DNA of 38,424 nt from Eubacteriaceae bacterium CHKCI004 (GTDB lineage: Bacteria > Bacillota > Clostridia > Lachnospirales > Lachnospiraceae), in the NCBI GenBank assembly GCA_900016875.1, contig FCNR01000073.1, positions 1 through 38,424 on the forward strand, written 5' to 3'. A program made the translations under genes and the position numbers. The notes under the pieces were generated by a model. That model searched no databases. It saw nothing but the letters and a program-made list of their open reading frames with translations, and was not told where the DNA came from. Below are positions 31,046-38,424 of the stretch, piece after piece; the first letter of the stretch is position 1, and each line of letters begins with the position of its first letter.

Positions 31046-33454
31046 TTGTCTGATTTCAACAGCTATTTTCTGATGAAGGAGCCGGACGTCATCGATTACG
31101 TGCAGGCGAAGCTCCATTATTTTGACTCGGAGTCGTCTCTTACCTGCAGAGAGATCGGCGACGGCAATCTTAATTATGTTTTCCGGGTGAAGGATGAAAA
31201 AAGCGGGCGTTCCATCATTGTCAAGCAGGCGGGAACGCATCTTCGCATTTCTGATAAAATGACTCTGACCACAGACCGGGGACGGATTGAGGCCAGTATT
31301 CTGAAACTCCAGGGCGCTCTGTGCCCTGGACTGGTTCCTGAGGTATACCTCTATGACGGGGTAATGTGCGCCATGATCATGGAGGATATGATCGGGCATA
31401 CAATGATGCGCACCGGACTGATTCATCATGAGATGTATCCGAAGTTTCCGGAACAGATCAGTACATTTCTTGTGAACAGTCTTCTAATGACCACCGATAT
31501 CGTCATGGATCATCAGAAACGTAAAGCTCTGGTGCGTGAGTTCTCCAACCCGGAACTGTGCGACATCACGGAGAATCTCGTGTTTGGCGAGCCGATCCTC
31601 AACTACAACGGCCGAAACGACGTCTTTCCTCCTGTGAAAGATTTTGTGGAGAAGGAAATTTACGGCGACAAGGCCCTGAAAGCGGAGGTGGCACGGCTCA
31701 AATTCCGTTTTATGAATCACGCCCAGTCGCTGATCCACGGCGACCTGCACACTGGTTCGGTATTTATCAACCAGGAGCATACTTTCGTATTTGATCCGGA
31801 GTTTGCCTTCTTCGGCCCGATGGGTTATGACATAGGAAATGTAATAGCCAACCTGTTTTTTGCGTGGGCAAACGGCAACGCCACCATCAGCGTTCCAGAG
31901 GAAAAGGCGCAGTTCTGCGGCTGGTGTATGTGCGCCATCATGGAAATCGTTGATCTGTTCAGAGAGAAGTTTCTTCGTCTTTATGACGAGCAGGTAACAG
32001 AGCCGCTGGCCAAGTCCGACGACTTCAAAGCATCTTATCTGGCAGAAATCCTTGCCGACACAGCCGGATACGCCGGTACCGAATGCATCCGCCGGATTGT
32101 GGGCATGGCGCATAATAAAGATATTACTGTTATTGAAGATATGGATAAACGTGCGACAGCAGAGAAGATTCTGCTGACCTTCGCCAAAGATCTGATCATG
32201 CATCAGAAAGATTTCCAGACGGCCGGAGAGTATTATCGCGCCATGACAGACGCCATCCGTGCCGTGGAGCCGGACAATCCTCTCATCGGCCCGGAGAAAA
32301 CCATTCTTGATTATGACACAGTGGCACTCGATGATAAAAAACACGCCCTTGTGATCATCGACCAGACCAAGCTGCCTTCCCGCATTGAGATTCTCTCGCT
32401 CACTGCTCAGAAGGATATCTGGGACGCCATTTATCTGCTGAAAGTGCGCGGCGCTCCGGCCATCGGCGTAGCAGCCGCCATCGGCATATATCTGGCAGCC
32501 AGAGAGATTGCTATTTCCATGACAGCACAGAGCGGCGATGCCGCAGGGCAAGGGGAACCCACTCCGGATTACAATGAGTTCCTTCGGCGTTTCCGCGAAG
32601 CTTCTGAGTATCTGAATTCTTCCCGTCCGACGGCAGTCAACCTGTCCTGGGCTCTTCGACGCATGGAAAATGTGGTGCTTGATCACAAAGGAGCTTCTGT
32701 GCCGCAGATTGTCGATGCTCTGCATGACGAGGCTCTCGCCATCCGCAAAGAGGACATTCTGGTCTGCCGGTCCATCGGCAAATACGGACTGTCTCTCGTG
32801 AAACCGGGCGACGGCCTGCTAACCCACTGCAACGCCGGACAGCTTGCCACGGTAAAATACGGCACCGCCACCGCCCCGATGTATCTTGGCCAGGAAAAAG
32901 GCTATAATTTCAAAGTATACTGTGATGAGACTCGTCCGCTGCTTCAGGGCGCAAGACTTACCAGTTTCGAGCTGTCAAGCGCCGGTCTGGACGTTACGCT
33001 GCTGTGCGATAACATGTCCGCCTCCCTAATGCGTGAAGGCAAGATTCAAGCTGTGTTCGTAGGATGCGATCGTGTGGCGGCCAACGGAGATACCGCCAAC
33101 AAGATCGGTACTTCCATGGCGGCTCTCGCCGCTAAGAGATACAATGTACCGTTCTACGTGTGCGCGCCGACCTCCACCATCGATATGGACACCGCCACCG
33201 GCGATGATATTGTCATCGAACAGAGAAAACCGGAAGAGGTCACTGACATGTGGTACGAAAAGCCAATGGCCGCTCCCGGCGTAAACGTTTATAATCCTGC
33301 TTTCGACGTGACCGACCACGATCTGATCACAGGCATTGTCACTGAATTTGGTATTGCATATCCGCCGTACAGTGAATCATTTCAGGAGATATTTTTGAAA
33401 AAACAGATTCGGGATACTGTACAGCGGATGATAAAGGATATGGATATAAAATAA
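31046..33454 (+). CDS. mtnKA: Fused methylthioribose kinase / methylthioribose-1-phosphate isomerase
   Basis: Residues 1-400 are MtnK, which phosphorylates 5-methylthioribose: IGDGNLNYVFRV (ATP loop), SLIHGDLHTGSVFI (catalytic) and VFDPEFAFFGPMGYD. Residues about 410-802 are MtnA, which isomerises the product to methylthioribulose-1-phosphate: KVRGAPAIGVAAAIG, LLTHCNAGQLAT with the catalytic Cys and GCDRVAANGDTANKIGT with the catalytic Asp. In Bacillus these are separate adjacent genes; here one chain does two consecutive steps of methionine salvage, perhaps channelling the product. The start is TTG 31046, eight bases after AAGGGGGT; the nearby ATG at 31026 is out of frame. No mtnB, mtnW or mtnD lies nearby. 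Confidence 0.92.
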   Translation: MSDFNSYFLMKEPDVIDYVQAKLHYFDSESSLTCREIGDGNLNYVFRVKDEKSGRSIIVKQAGTHLRISDKMTLTTDRGRIEASILKLQGALCPGLVPEVYLYDGVMCAMIMEDMIGHTMMRTGLIHHEMYPKFPEQISTFLVNSLLMTTDIVMDHQKRKALVREFSNPELCDITENLVFGEPILNYNGRNDVFPPVKDFVEKEIYGDKALKAEVARLKFRFMNHAQSLIHGDLHTGSVFINQEHTFVFDPEFAFFGPMGYDIGNVIANLFFAWANGNATISVPEEKAQFCGWCMCAIMEIVDLFREKFLRLYDEQVTEPLAKSDDFKASYLAEILADTAGYAGTECIRRIVGMAHNKDITVIEDMDKRATAEKILLTFAKDLIMHQKDFQTAGEYYRAMTDAIRAVEPDNPLIGPEKTILDYDTVALDDKKHALVIIDQTKLPSRIEILSLTAQKDIWDAIYLLKVRGAPAIGVAAAIGIYLAAREIAISMTAQSGDAAGQGEPTPDYNEFLRRFREASEYLNSSRPTAVNLSWALRRMENVVLDHKGASVPQIVDALHDEALAIRKEDILVCRSIGKYGLSLVKPGDGLLTHCNAGQLATVKYGTATAPMYLGQEKGYNFKVYCDETRPLLQGARLTSFELSSAGLDVTLLCDNMSASLMREGKIQAVFVGCDRVAANGDTANKIGTSMAALAAKRYNVPFYVCAPTSTIDMDTATGDDIVIEQRKPEEVTDMWYEKPMAAPGVNVYNPAFDVTDHDLITGIVTEFGIAYPPYSESFQEIFLKKQIRDTVQRMIKDMDIK

Positions 33455-33497
33455 ATGTGGCTCAACCGCCAAATGAATTAATGTTAATAAAAGAACG

Positions 33498-33545
33498 AAC
33501 AGCCGACGCATATGCTGAAAACAGTTTTGCGCCGGCTGTTTTTAT
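33498..33545. terminator. Terminator after mtnKA, usable in both directions
   Basis: AACAGCCG (33498-33505) pairs with CGGCTGTT (33533-33540), followed by TTTTAT. The minus strand also ends in a T-rich run, serving the convergent methyltransferase gene. Confidence 0.75.
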
Positions 33546-33615
33546 AAGCCACCTATTCTTATAAGACAGCTATTGTTATATTCGGAGAATCAAACCATCA
33601 CGCGATAACTTTCAA

Positions 33616-35217
33616 TTAATTCTTCCTCCAGCCCGCCGGGTATTTATTTTTCACGGTCTGCCCGGCCAGTTTGCCAAAGCCCAACGGATAACCGTCGGCA
33701 AGAATCAGATACCAGCCGTTCGGTAAGGCGGTCTGTGACGACTGTCGCTCTATCTGTTCTGCCGGTTCCTTTTGCCGGCCAAAGGATATTCCTGCCTGCT
33801 CCTCCGCATTCAGCTGGAAACTCTCTCCCCGAAGATAGCGCTGCAACCGTTCGTCTTCGCCCGAGAAATTCAGGCAGCTGTCAAAAGTCTCCCGGGACAA
33901 CGCAAGAGCAAAAGGCTGGGATGGCTCGAAACGCTTTTTCTTCAAATCTCCCATATACAGGCCGTTTCTCAGGAAATGTATCCGGCCGCTCATGCGGTCA
34001 GCGCTGGTCTCCTCCGGCACATAGTAAATTTTATCACCGCGGATATCGATGCGTTCGCTTTGAATCGGCAGACAGACATGGGCGAAAAATTCGGCAAGCG
34101 CCTGGCGCTGTTCTTTATCAAGACCTCTGCAGACATCCCACCAGTTTTTATTCTGATCATCCCGCTGATTCTGACGGGACGTTTTTTTGAGTTTTTTCTT
34201 ATCTTTTTTACGTCTGCCGCAACTGTCCTCTTCCATCTGTGCATTTCCTGGCTGTACATTTTCTGACCACATATTATCTGAGCGGGCCTCTTCCTCTTCC
34301 TTTTTGCGCAGCAGAGCCATAAAATGTCCTTCCCCCGCCATCTTGTGCGGGAAGATGCGGCGGCAGAGGCTGCAGCTTTCGTGGAAAGATTCGCCGTCAA
34401 AACTGGTAAGACCATGGGAAAATCCTTCGTAATCCTCCATGGGAATGACTTCCATTTCCGGTCTCTCCCGGAGAAGATGGGTGATGACCGCTTCATTTTC
34501 TGCCGGAGAAAATGTACAGGTGGAGTAGAGCATCTGCCCGCCGGGACGGAGCATATCGGCGCCGTGAAGGATGATTTCCTTCTGCAGCCGGGAAAAATAT
34601 TTCGGTCCCTTCTCCTGCCACGCGTCAATGACCGCCGGATTCTTCCGGAACATGCCCTCGCCGGAGCAGGGCGCATCCACCATGATTTTGTCAAAATATT
34701 CCGGATAGCGTTCCGCCATGACATAAGGCGGCTCATTGGTCACAAAGGCGTTGGAAATGCCGAACAGCTCCAGATTCCGCAGAAGTGCCTTTGCCCGCGC
34801 AGTGTTGATATCGTTAGCCACAAGAAGTCCTTCGCCTCTGAGCCGCGCTCCCAGAGCCGTCGCTTTGCCGCCGGGTGCGGCGCACAGGTCCAGCACCCGT
34901 TCTCCAGGCTGTACCGGAAGCCGGGAAGCCGGAGTCATGGCGCTCGGCTCCTGCAGGTAAAACAACCCCGCCGCATAAAACGGATGTCTGGCCGGAGCAT
35001 CCTCTTCCTCATAAAAATATCCTTCCGGAATCCACGGGATTTTTCTCAAATGAAAAGGAGCAATTCTTTCGAATTCCTCCAGTTCCATTTTTGATGTGTT
35101 TACCCGCAGACCAAATTGTCTTTTTCCGTCAAATCCTTCCAGAAATGCATCAAACTCTTCGCCGAGAAGCTGCCTCATCATCTCCAGAAAAGATTCCGGT
35201 AACTGCAATTGTGTCAT
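33616..35217 (-). CDS. rsmF: RsmF-type rRNA cytosine-C5 methyltransferase
   Basis: The 533-residue NOL1/NOP2/Sun-family enzyme methylates cytosine-C5 in 16S rRNA using SAM. Its N-terminal RNA-binding part (FGLRVNTSKME, WIPEGYFY) leads to the Rossmann core: VLDLCAAPGGKAT (motif I), VDAPCSGEGMFRK with the first catalytic Cys region, and YSTCTFSPAENEAVI with the second Cys. A low-complexity basic linker (KKDKKKLKK, about residues 335-350) separates it from the C-terminal RsmF-like domain with RIDIRGDKIYYVP and PLGFGK. Its start codon overlaps the CBS-domain gene stop as ATGA, so the two are translationally coupled. YebU-like substrate choice is inferred. Confidence 0.9.
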   Translation of the reverse strand: MTQLQLPESFLEMMRQLLGEEFDAFLEGFDGKRQFGLRVNTSKMELEEFERIAPFHLRKIPWIPEGYFYEEEDAPARHPFYAAGLFYLQEPSAMTPASRLPVQPGERVLDLCAAPGGKATALGARLRGEGLLVANDINTARAKALLRNLELFGISNAFVTNEPPYVMAERYPEYFDKIMVDAPCSGEGMFRKNPAVIDAWQEKGPKYFSRLQKEIILHGADMLRPGGQMLYSTCTFSPAENEAVITHLLRERPEMEVIPMEDYEGFSHGLTSFDGESFHESCSLCRRIFPHKMAGEGHFMALLRKKEEEEARSDNMWSENVQPGNAQMEEDSCGRRKKDKKKLKKTSRQNQRDDQNKNWWDVCRGLDKEQRQALAEFFAHVCLPIQSERIDIRGDKIYYVPEETSADRMSGRIHFLRNGLYMGDLKKKRFEPSQPFALALSRETFDSCLNFSGEDERLQRYLRGESFQLNAEEQAGISFGRQKEPAEQIERQSSQTALPNGWYLILADGYPLGFGKLAGQTVKNKYPAGWRKN

Positions 35218-35633
35218 TGGTTCTCTCCATTTTTGTTTTTCTTGCGTATCATCTCACTGATAATCTGTTTACGTGTGACAATTCCGATAAATACATTTCT
35301 TCCGTCCACCACCGGAACAAAGTTCTGATTCATAATATACTGTTCCAGCTCGGACATATTCGCATCAATACTCACTGCCTTATAATCCCATTTCTTCCGC
35401 AGAGACGCAACTCCCACTTTCCGCATGGCCTCCATATCCATATGATAGTCCTCAATGAGATTCCAGAGGAAATCCCCCTCTGTGACAGTTCCCACATAAT
35501 GGCCTTCCTCATCGATGACCGGCACCGCCTGAAATCCGTTCTTATGTATGACCCGCAGCGCCCTGCCGACGGTATCCTCCTGCTCAATGTATGTCACTTC
35601 ACTCTTCGGAAGAAGAAAAAAAGAAATATTCAT
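35214..35633 (-). CDS. CBS-pair domain protein
   Basis: This 139-residue protein is essentially two CBS motifs. One, near residues 15-60, contains EDTVGRALRVIHKNGFQAVPVIDEEGHYVGTVTEGDFLW and the other, near 85-128, contains SELEQYIMNQNFVPVVDGRNVFIGIVTRKQII. CBS pairs bind adenosine nucleotides and act as energy or ligand sensors. With no catalytic domain attached, it probably regulates a partner protein in trans. GGGAGGGTGAC lies at the ATG. It is the first gene of a two-gene operon with the rRNA methyltransferase, overlapping it by four bases. Confidence 0.88.
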   Translation of the reverse strand: MNISFFLLPKSEVTYIEQEDTVGRALRVIHKNGFQAVPVIDEEGHYVGTVTEGDFLWNLIEDYHMDMEAMRKVGVASLRKKWDYKAVSIDANMSELEQYIMNQNFVPVVDGRNVFIGIVTRKQIISEMIRKKNKNGENQ

Positions 35634-35718
35634 GTCACCCTCCCTGCATTTCTTTTATTTTCTCATCATTGCCTTATCATACCACACTTGGCGGCTTTTA
35701 GGAGAAAAAATACAGAAC

Positions 35719-35748
35719 CTTCATGAAATCTTCATATTTTTGTAAAAT
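35719..35748 (+). promoter_or_regulatory. Pho-box-like promoter (CTTCAT repeats 11 bp apart)
   Basis: CTTCAT at 35719-35724 and 35730-35735 are exact direct repeats with an 11-bp period, like sites of OmpR/PhoB-type response regulators. TAAAAT (35743-35748) follows at the spacing used by activated promoters whose -35 is replaced by the regulator site. Confidence 0.5.
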
Positions 35749-35772
35749 AGGGATTTGTCGAGGTGATAAGGA

Positions 35773-35979
35773 ATGATACACAGACGACGGCAGGACGGAC
35801 ATAAAAATTCAGCCGCCGACGCCCTCAGTTCAGACATTAGAGAGAAATTGATAAGCAGGGAGGAACCGCAATTAGCGGTTCCTCCCTGCTTCTCCCATAG
35901 TTTGTGCCATGTCTTCCTTCACAGGCCGGACGGCTCGAATTTTATGTCCGCAGGAGCCGTCTGTGCTATGAAACCATGA
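35773..35979 (+). CDS. Possible small basic protein, doubtful
   Basis: This 68-codon frame has a plausible ribosome site (GAGGTG at 35760) and lies just after the Pho-box-like promoter. Its middle, however, is a perfect 17-bp inverted repeat (35853-35891), and I recognise no homology in MIHRRRQDGHKNSAAD or the rest. The reading frame may be a chance opening on a structured RNA, or a true short N-terminus that has been disrupted. I keep it only as a candidate. Confidence 0.25.
   Translation: MIHRRRQDGHKNSAADALSSDIREKLISREEPQLAVPPCFSHSLCHVFLHRPDGSNFMSAGAVCAMKP
35853..35891 (+). other. Perfect 17-bp stem hairpin
   Basis: AAGCAGGGAGGAACCGC and GCGGTTCCTCCCTGCTT flank the loop AATTA. No T-tract follows on either strand. 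A second, less perfect stem (ACGGCTC/GAGCCGT) lies at about 35929-35965. Confidence 0.75.
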
Positions 35980-36156
35980 AGTACAACGCCGCCATTCCCT
36001 GTCTAACTGTATCACTCAGTTTACAAAAAATACCCGCTTCAACTCGATGGCATCTGTACTATTGTAGCGTGCTCTCCAGTTTACATATTTCTTAGCACAA
36101 ATTCAAGCTGTTATGGCATCTTTTTTTCCAGAAACTTCTGGTTTGCCACGTTGTAT

Positions 36157-36363
36157 ATTTGTGAATTTCCGAGTGCCTTCACGCCTCTTTTTTAGGAGAA
36201 GGCAAGACATTTATGTAATTTGACGACGACTGTGAGCGCAGGCGTTTGATGCATAATGTTTCATGTGAACGAAAATAACGCCTGCCGAGGTGGAGGAGGA
36301 AAATTCTATAAATGTCTGCCTTCTCTGAAATAGCCTGCGAGACATACCCGGAGATTCACAAAT
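36157..36363. repeat. 207-bp concentric imperfect palindrome (MITE-like or structured RNA)
   Basis: Three nested inverted repeats share one centre near 36260. The outer pair is 36157-36171 with 36349-36363 (ATTTGTGAATTTCCG against CGGAGATTCACAAAT, one mismatch). The middle pair, 36197-36221 with 36301-36324, matches at all but three or four positions including one bulge. The inner pair is GCAGGCGTT at 36238-36246 with AACGCCTGC at 36277-36285. No coding frame, target duplication or promoter is evident. The rest of 35980-36469 shows no gene. Confidence 0.75.
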
Positions 36364-36469
36364 CCCAATTGCTTTCTTTTCCCACCCCATGTTATAATTT
36401 TGAAAATGTCAGACTTATTTTTGTATGTTTTTGTTCTGGCATAATTCATAATAGGAAAGGTTGCGTTTT

Positions 36470-36865
36470 ATGAGAGAAACAGTTTTGTTATATAATATTG
36501 ATGATAAAAAAGCCCGCAGTGCCATCCAGGTGATTGCCGTCCAGATGAAGGTTCGTGTCCGGGCGGTGTCTCCTTCTCAGTATCGTATGCCTCTGGGGCT
36601 GCTGGCATTTGGTCAGGCGGACGACCAGAAAGAGTATCTTACGGAAGACCCTGCGGGTTTTGATGATGCCATGCTGGTGTTTGCCGGATTCTCTGGCGGA
36701 AGGCTTAATGAGTTTCTGTCTCAGATGGCAAAAAAACGGGTGCCGAAAATTGATTTAAAGGCTTCTCTGACGGAGCATAACGCTGTGTGGGATTCTGTTT
36801 CTCTTCACGATGAACTGGTGAAGGAGCATGCTTCCCTGCATGGCGATGTATCTGACAAAGCATAG
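36470..36865 (+). CDS. DUF3783-family protein
   Basis: This 131-residue protein begins RETVLLYNIDDKKARSAI, has QVIAVQMKVRVRAVSPSQY, MLVFAGFSGGRLNEFLSQMAKKRVPKIDLKASLTEHN and a polar tail. The order matches DUF3783, a small family found widely in Lachnospiraceae and other Clostridia, of unknown role; no enzyme motif is visible. I chose ATG 36470, nine bases after AAAGG; the TTG at 36461 would add three residues. It is a lone gene with a terminator just downstream. Confidence 0.75.
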   Translation: MRETVLLYNIDDKKARSAIQVIAVQMKVRVRAVSPSQYRMPLGLLAFGQADDQKEYLTEDPAGFDDAMLVFAGFSGGRLNEFLSQMAKKRVPKIDLKASLTEHNAVWDSVSLHDELVKEHASLHGDVSDKA

Positions 36866-36882
36866 TCTAATGTCAAATCTAT

Positions 36883-36916
36883 TTTCCTGGAAATTCCAAC
36901 AGGATTTCCTGGAAAT
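36883..36916. repeat. Direct repeat TTTCCTGGAAAT, 22-bp period
   Basis: TTTCCTGGAAAT occurs at 36883-36894 and 36905-36916. The core TTTCC-TGGAAA is nearly palindromic. It follows the DUF3783 gene stop and may be a regulator site. Confidence 0.35.
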
Positions 36917-36932
36917 GTGAAATAGAAAAACA

Positions 36933-36972
36933 CCGGATACAACTCTTTCCAGAAGCTTGTATCCGGCATTTT
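36933..36972. terminator. Terminator between the DUF3783 and foldase genes
   Basis: CCGGATACAA (36933-36942) pairs exactly with TTGTATCCGG (36957-36966), followed by CATTTTATTTT on the plus strand. It serves the plus-strand gene and possibly the convergent one. Confidence 0.75.
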
Positions 36973-37023
36973 ATTTTCAAAAACTTTTTATACAGCCGAC
37001 TATCACCGATTTACACGGCAGTT

Positions 37024-38250
37024 TTAATTACCGGCTGCAGTTGTTGCTGCTGCTGTGGTTGTATCTGCCGCTGTTGTGGTATCTGCTGCTGCGGTTGTGT
37101 CCGCCGCTCCGGCTTCGGTCGTCGCTGCTGCTGTGGTTGTATCAGATGCCGCGGTTGTATCTGCGGCACCGGCAGCTGTGGTCGACTCTGCGGCGGTGTC
37201 TTCGTGGAGGACAAGTTCTGCCCAGAGTTCCTGATTGACGTCTTCGTCGTAGTTCCATTCTTCTTCCAGATCCGCGGTCCATCCATCGTAAACTTCTGTG
37301 AATTTGGTCTGCTGGCGTTCGGCGATAATGGACTGGCGGTTGCTTTCTGTGGCGTCCGTGTCGGTGTAGGCGTCCAGTCTGGCGATGACGTAACCGTTGT
37401 CGCATTCCTGTACTTCCTGGGTGATGTCGCCGTCGTTCATGGTGGAGAGCAGCTGTTCGAATTCTTCGCCTTCTTCGGATTCGCCTGCGGCGAAGGTTTC
37501 TGTGGTGTTGGTGTATTCCTGTTCTTCAGCCACATCGGCGATGTCGGTGCCTGCCTGTACTTTGGCAAGGGCGGACTGTGCAGTAGCGAGAACCTGCGCT
37601 TTTTCTTCGTCGCTCATGTCTACGGTGTTTCCTTCATCGTCTGTGGTTGTGGTGGCAAATACCACACGGGTGATGGTGGTTTCTCTTGCCTCATCGTCAC
37701 TGACATTGGTGTCGGTGTCTTTTATCATGTATTCCTGCACTTTGGCTGCCAATGCATTTTCTTCGTAGATCTCCACCATATCGTCTTCGGTAGCTCCGCA
37801 CTCAGCGAGAATTGCAGCGCCGGATGTATCTTCCGCAAAAGCGGCGGCGTATTCCTCACACTGTGTCTGTTCATCTTCAGTCAAAGATGCTCCCGCCTCC
37901 TCGGCATGGTTATTGAGAACGATGATCTGTTTGATCCGGGCAATAATCTGCTCTTTCGCATAATCCTCAAATGTTGTTGTATTGCCTTCCTCATCCGTAC
38001 CCATACTCATTGTCCAGAAATTCTCTCCAAAATAGGAAGAATAGGATGACTCATACTGGGCAGCAGTCATTTTACCGTATATCCACGCTTTTTTCAGCGT
38101 CACATCCACGCCGTCATAAGTGAACAACGTCTCATTTCCATTCTGGGTTACTTCCCCCTGTCCGCCGGATGTGCCGCAGCCGGTCATGGCGCCGACGGCC
38201 AGAACTGCTGTAAGAGCTGCTGCTGCCAGGCGTTTTGTATTGTGTTTCAT
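37024..38250 (-). CDS. PrsA/SurA-like peptidylprolyl isomerase lipoprotein
   Basis: The 408-residue protein has a lipoprotein signal with lipobox AMTGC near residue 25, so it should be anchored on the outer membrane face. An alpha-helical chaperone-like region follows, then a parvulin-like (PpiC) stretch around ETTITRVVFA to GYVIARLDAYT. Such proteins assist folding of exported proteins. The last 45 or so residues are a low-complexity Thr/Ala-rich repeat (TTAAADTTT-type), perhaps a flexible or glycosylated tail. The rotamase active site is weakly conserved. AGGAGG precedes the ATG, and its leader matches the repeats of the candidate RNA. Confidence 0.75.
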   Translation of the reverse strand: MKHNTKRLAAAALTAVLAVGAMTGCGTSGGQGEVTQNGNETLFTYDGVDVTLKKAWIYGKMTAAQYESSYSSYFGENFWTMSMGTDEEGNTTTFEDYAKEQIIARIKQIIVLNNHAEEAGASLTEDEQTQCEEYAAAFAEDTSGAAILAECGATEDDMVEIYEENALAAKVQEYMIKDTDTNVSDDEARETTITRVVFATTTTDDEGNTVDMSDEEKAQVLATAQSALAKVQAGTDIADVAEEQEYTNTTETFAAGESEEGEEFEQLLSTMNDGDITQEVQECDNGYVIARLDAYTDTDATESNRQSIIAERQQTKFTEVYDGWTADLEEEWNYDEDVNQELWAELVLHEDTAAESTTAAGAADTTAASDTTTAAATTEAGAADTTAAADTTTAADTTTAAATTAAGN

Positions 38251-38252
38251 TT

Positions 38253-38269
38253 TGTACCTCCTGCTTAGT
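38253..38269 (-). promoter_or_regulatory. Foldase ribosome site resembling the RNA repeat core
   Basis: On the minus strand ACTAAGCAGGAGGTACA lies just before the ATG. The repeat at 29922-29939 reads ACTAAGACAGGAGGTACA, identical but for one extra base. Confidence 0.65.
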
Positions 38270-38424
38270 TAATTCCTCTCTGTATTGTACAATATTTCTA
38301 TATTATGATATTGGGGTCAAAAGCCTGTCTATAGCACCTTGAAAAGTTCATATATTTTGTAGTAAATACAAGCCGAAATGCTTCTCTTGCTGTATAATAG
38401 AGCTATCCTAGAAAAGAAGCAAAG

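Noticed and set aside
31484-32725. 413-codon minus-strand frame inside the methionine-salvage gene
   Set aside because: It is a shadow of mtnKA, whose motifs are intact on the plus strand.
33735-35094. Plus-strand frames over the rRNA methyltransferase gene
   Set aside because: Shadows; the minus strand has both catalytic Cys motifs.
38391-38398. TATAAT at the right window edge as a promoter
   Set aside because: No -35 element is recognisable and no downstream gene is in the window.

Overview
This window looks like chromosomal DNA of an anaerobic Gram-positive gut Firmicute, most likely a Lachnospiraceae (Clostridia) relative. The clues are family-typical proteins (DUF3783, DUF6431, TagF-like transferase, M17 aminopeptidase, PrsA-like lipoprotein), AGGAGG ribosome sites, consensus sigma-A promoters and no outer-membrane genes. 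The genus is inferred and was not tested.

Layout. (1) 1-3738: the 3' part of an IS66 transposase gene, split by a complete 3.1-kb DDE transposon (361-3474). That element carries a zinc-ribbon DUF6431 gene, a Mu/TniA-like transposase and a TniB/ExeA-like ATPase, has TGTTG ends and is flanked by a CCATA target duplication. (2) 3867-19643: an AT-rich polysaccharide locus, read leftward except for one glycosyltransferase at its left edge. rmlA, rmlB, rmlD and rmlC make dTDP-L-rhamnose; a GT4 rhamnosyltransferase and four GT2 proteins assemble a rhamnose-containing glycan; a Wzm/Wzt-type ABC transporter exports it. An 832-residue methyltransferase-kinase-like protein sits beside an ATPase with a Wzt_C-like glycan-binding tail. 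This resembles the WbdD/Wzt arrangement, in which a chain-end cap is read by the transporter. (3) 19678-22447: a secreted helveticin J/TagC-like protein and a TagF-like CDP-glycerol transferase, pointing to teichoic-acid-like polymer synthesis. (4) 22701-28203: mazG, a fructose-6-phosphate aldolase-family gene, a citrate synthase-MarR operon with palindromes over its start site, and a leucyl aminopeptidase. (5) 28368-30847: a secreted M14 carboxypeptidase, a 935-base gene-free region that appears to encode a ~680-nt noncoding RNA with 54-nt tandem repeats, and a membrane-anchored Mrr-like nuclease. (6) 31046-35633: a fused methylthioribose kinase/MTR-1-P isomerase, then a CBS-domain gene and an RsmF-type rRNA methyltransferase in one operon. 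(7) 35700-38424: a gene-poor stretch with a Pho-box-like promoter, a strong hairpin and a 207-bp concentric palindrome, followed by a DUF3783 gene and a PrsA-like foldase lipoprotein.

The most notable observations are the candidate large noncoding RNA (29487-30166), whose repeats are compact hairpins carrying a perfect Shine-Dalgarno sequence and nearly match the leader of the foldase gene at 38253-38269; the possible terminator/export-gate pair in the polysaccharide locus; the MtnK-MtnA fusion; the exactly delimited nested transposon; and the long palindrome at 36157-36363.
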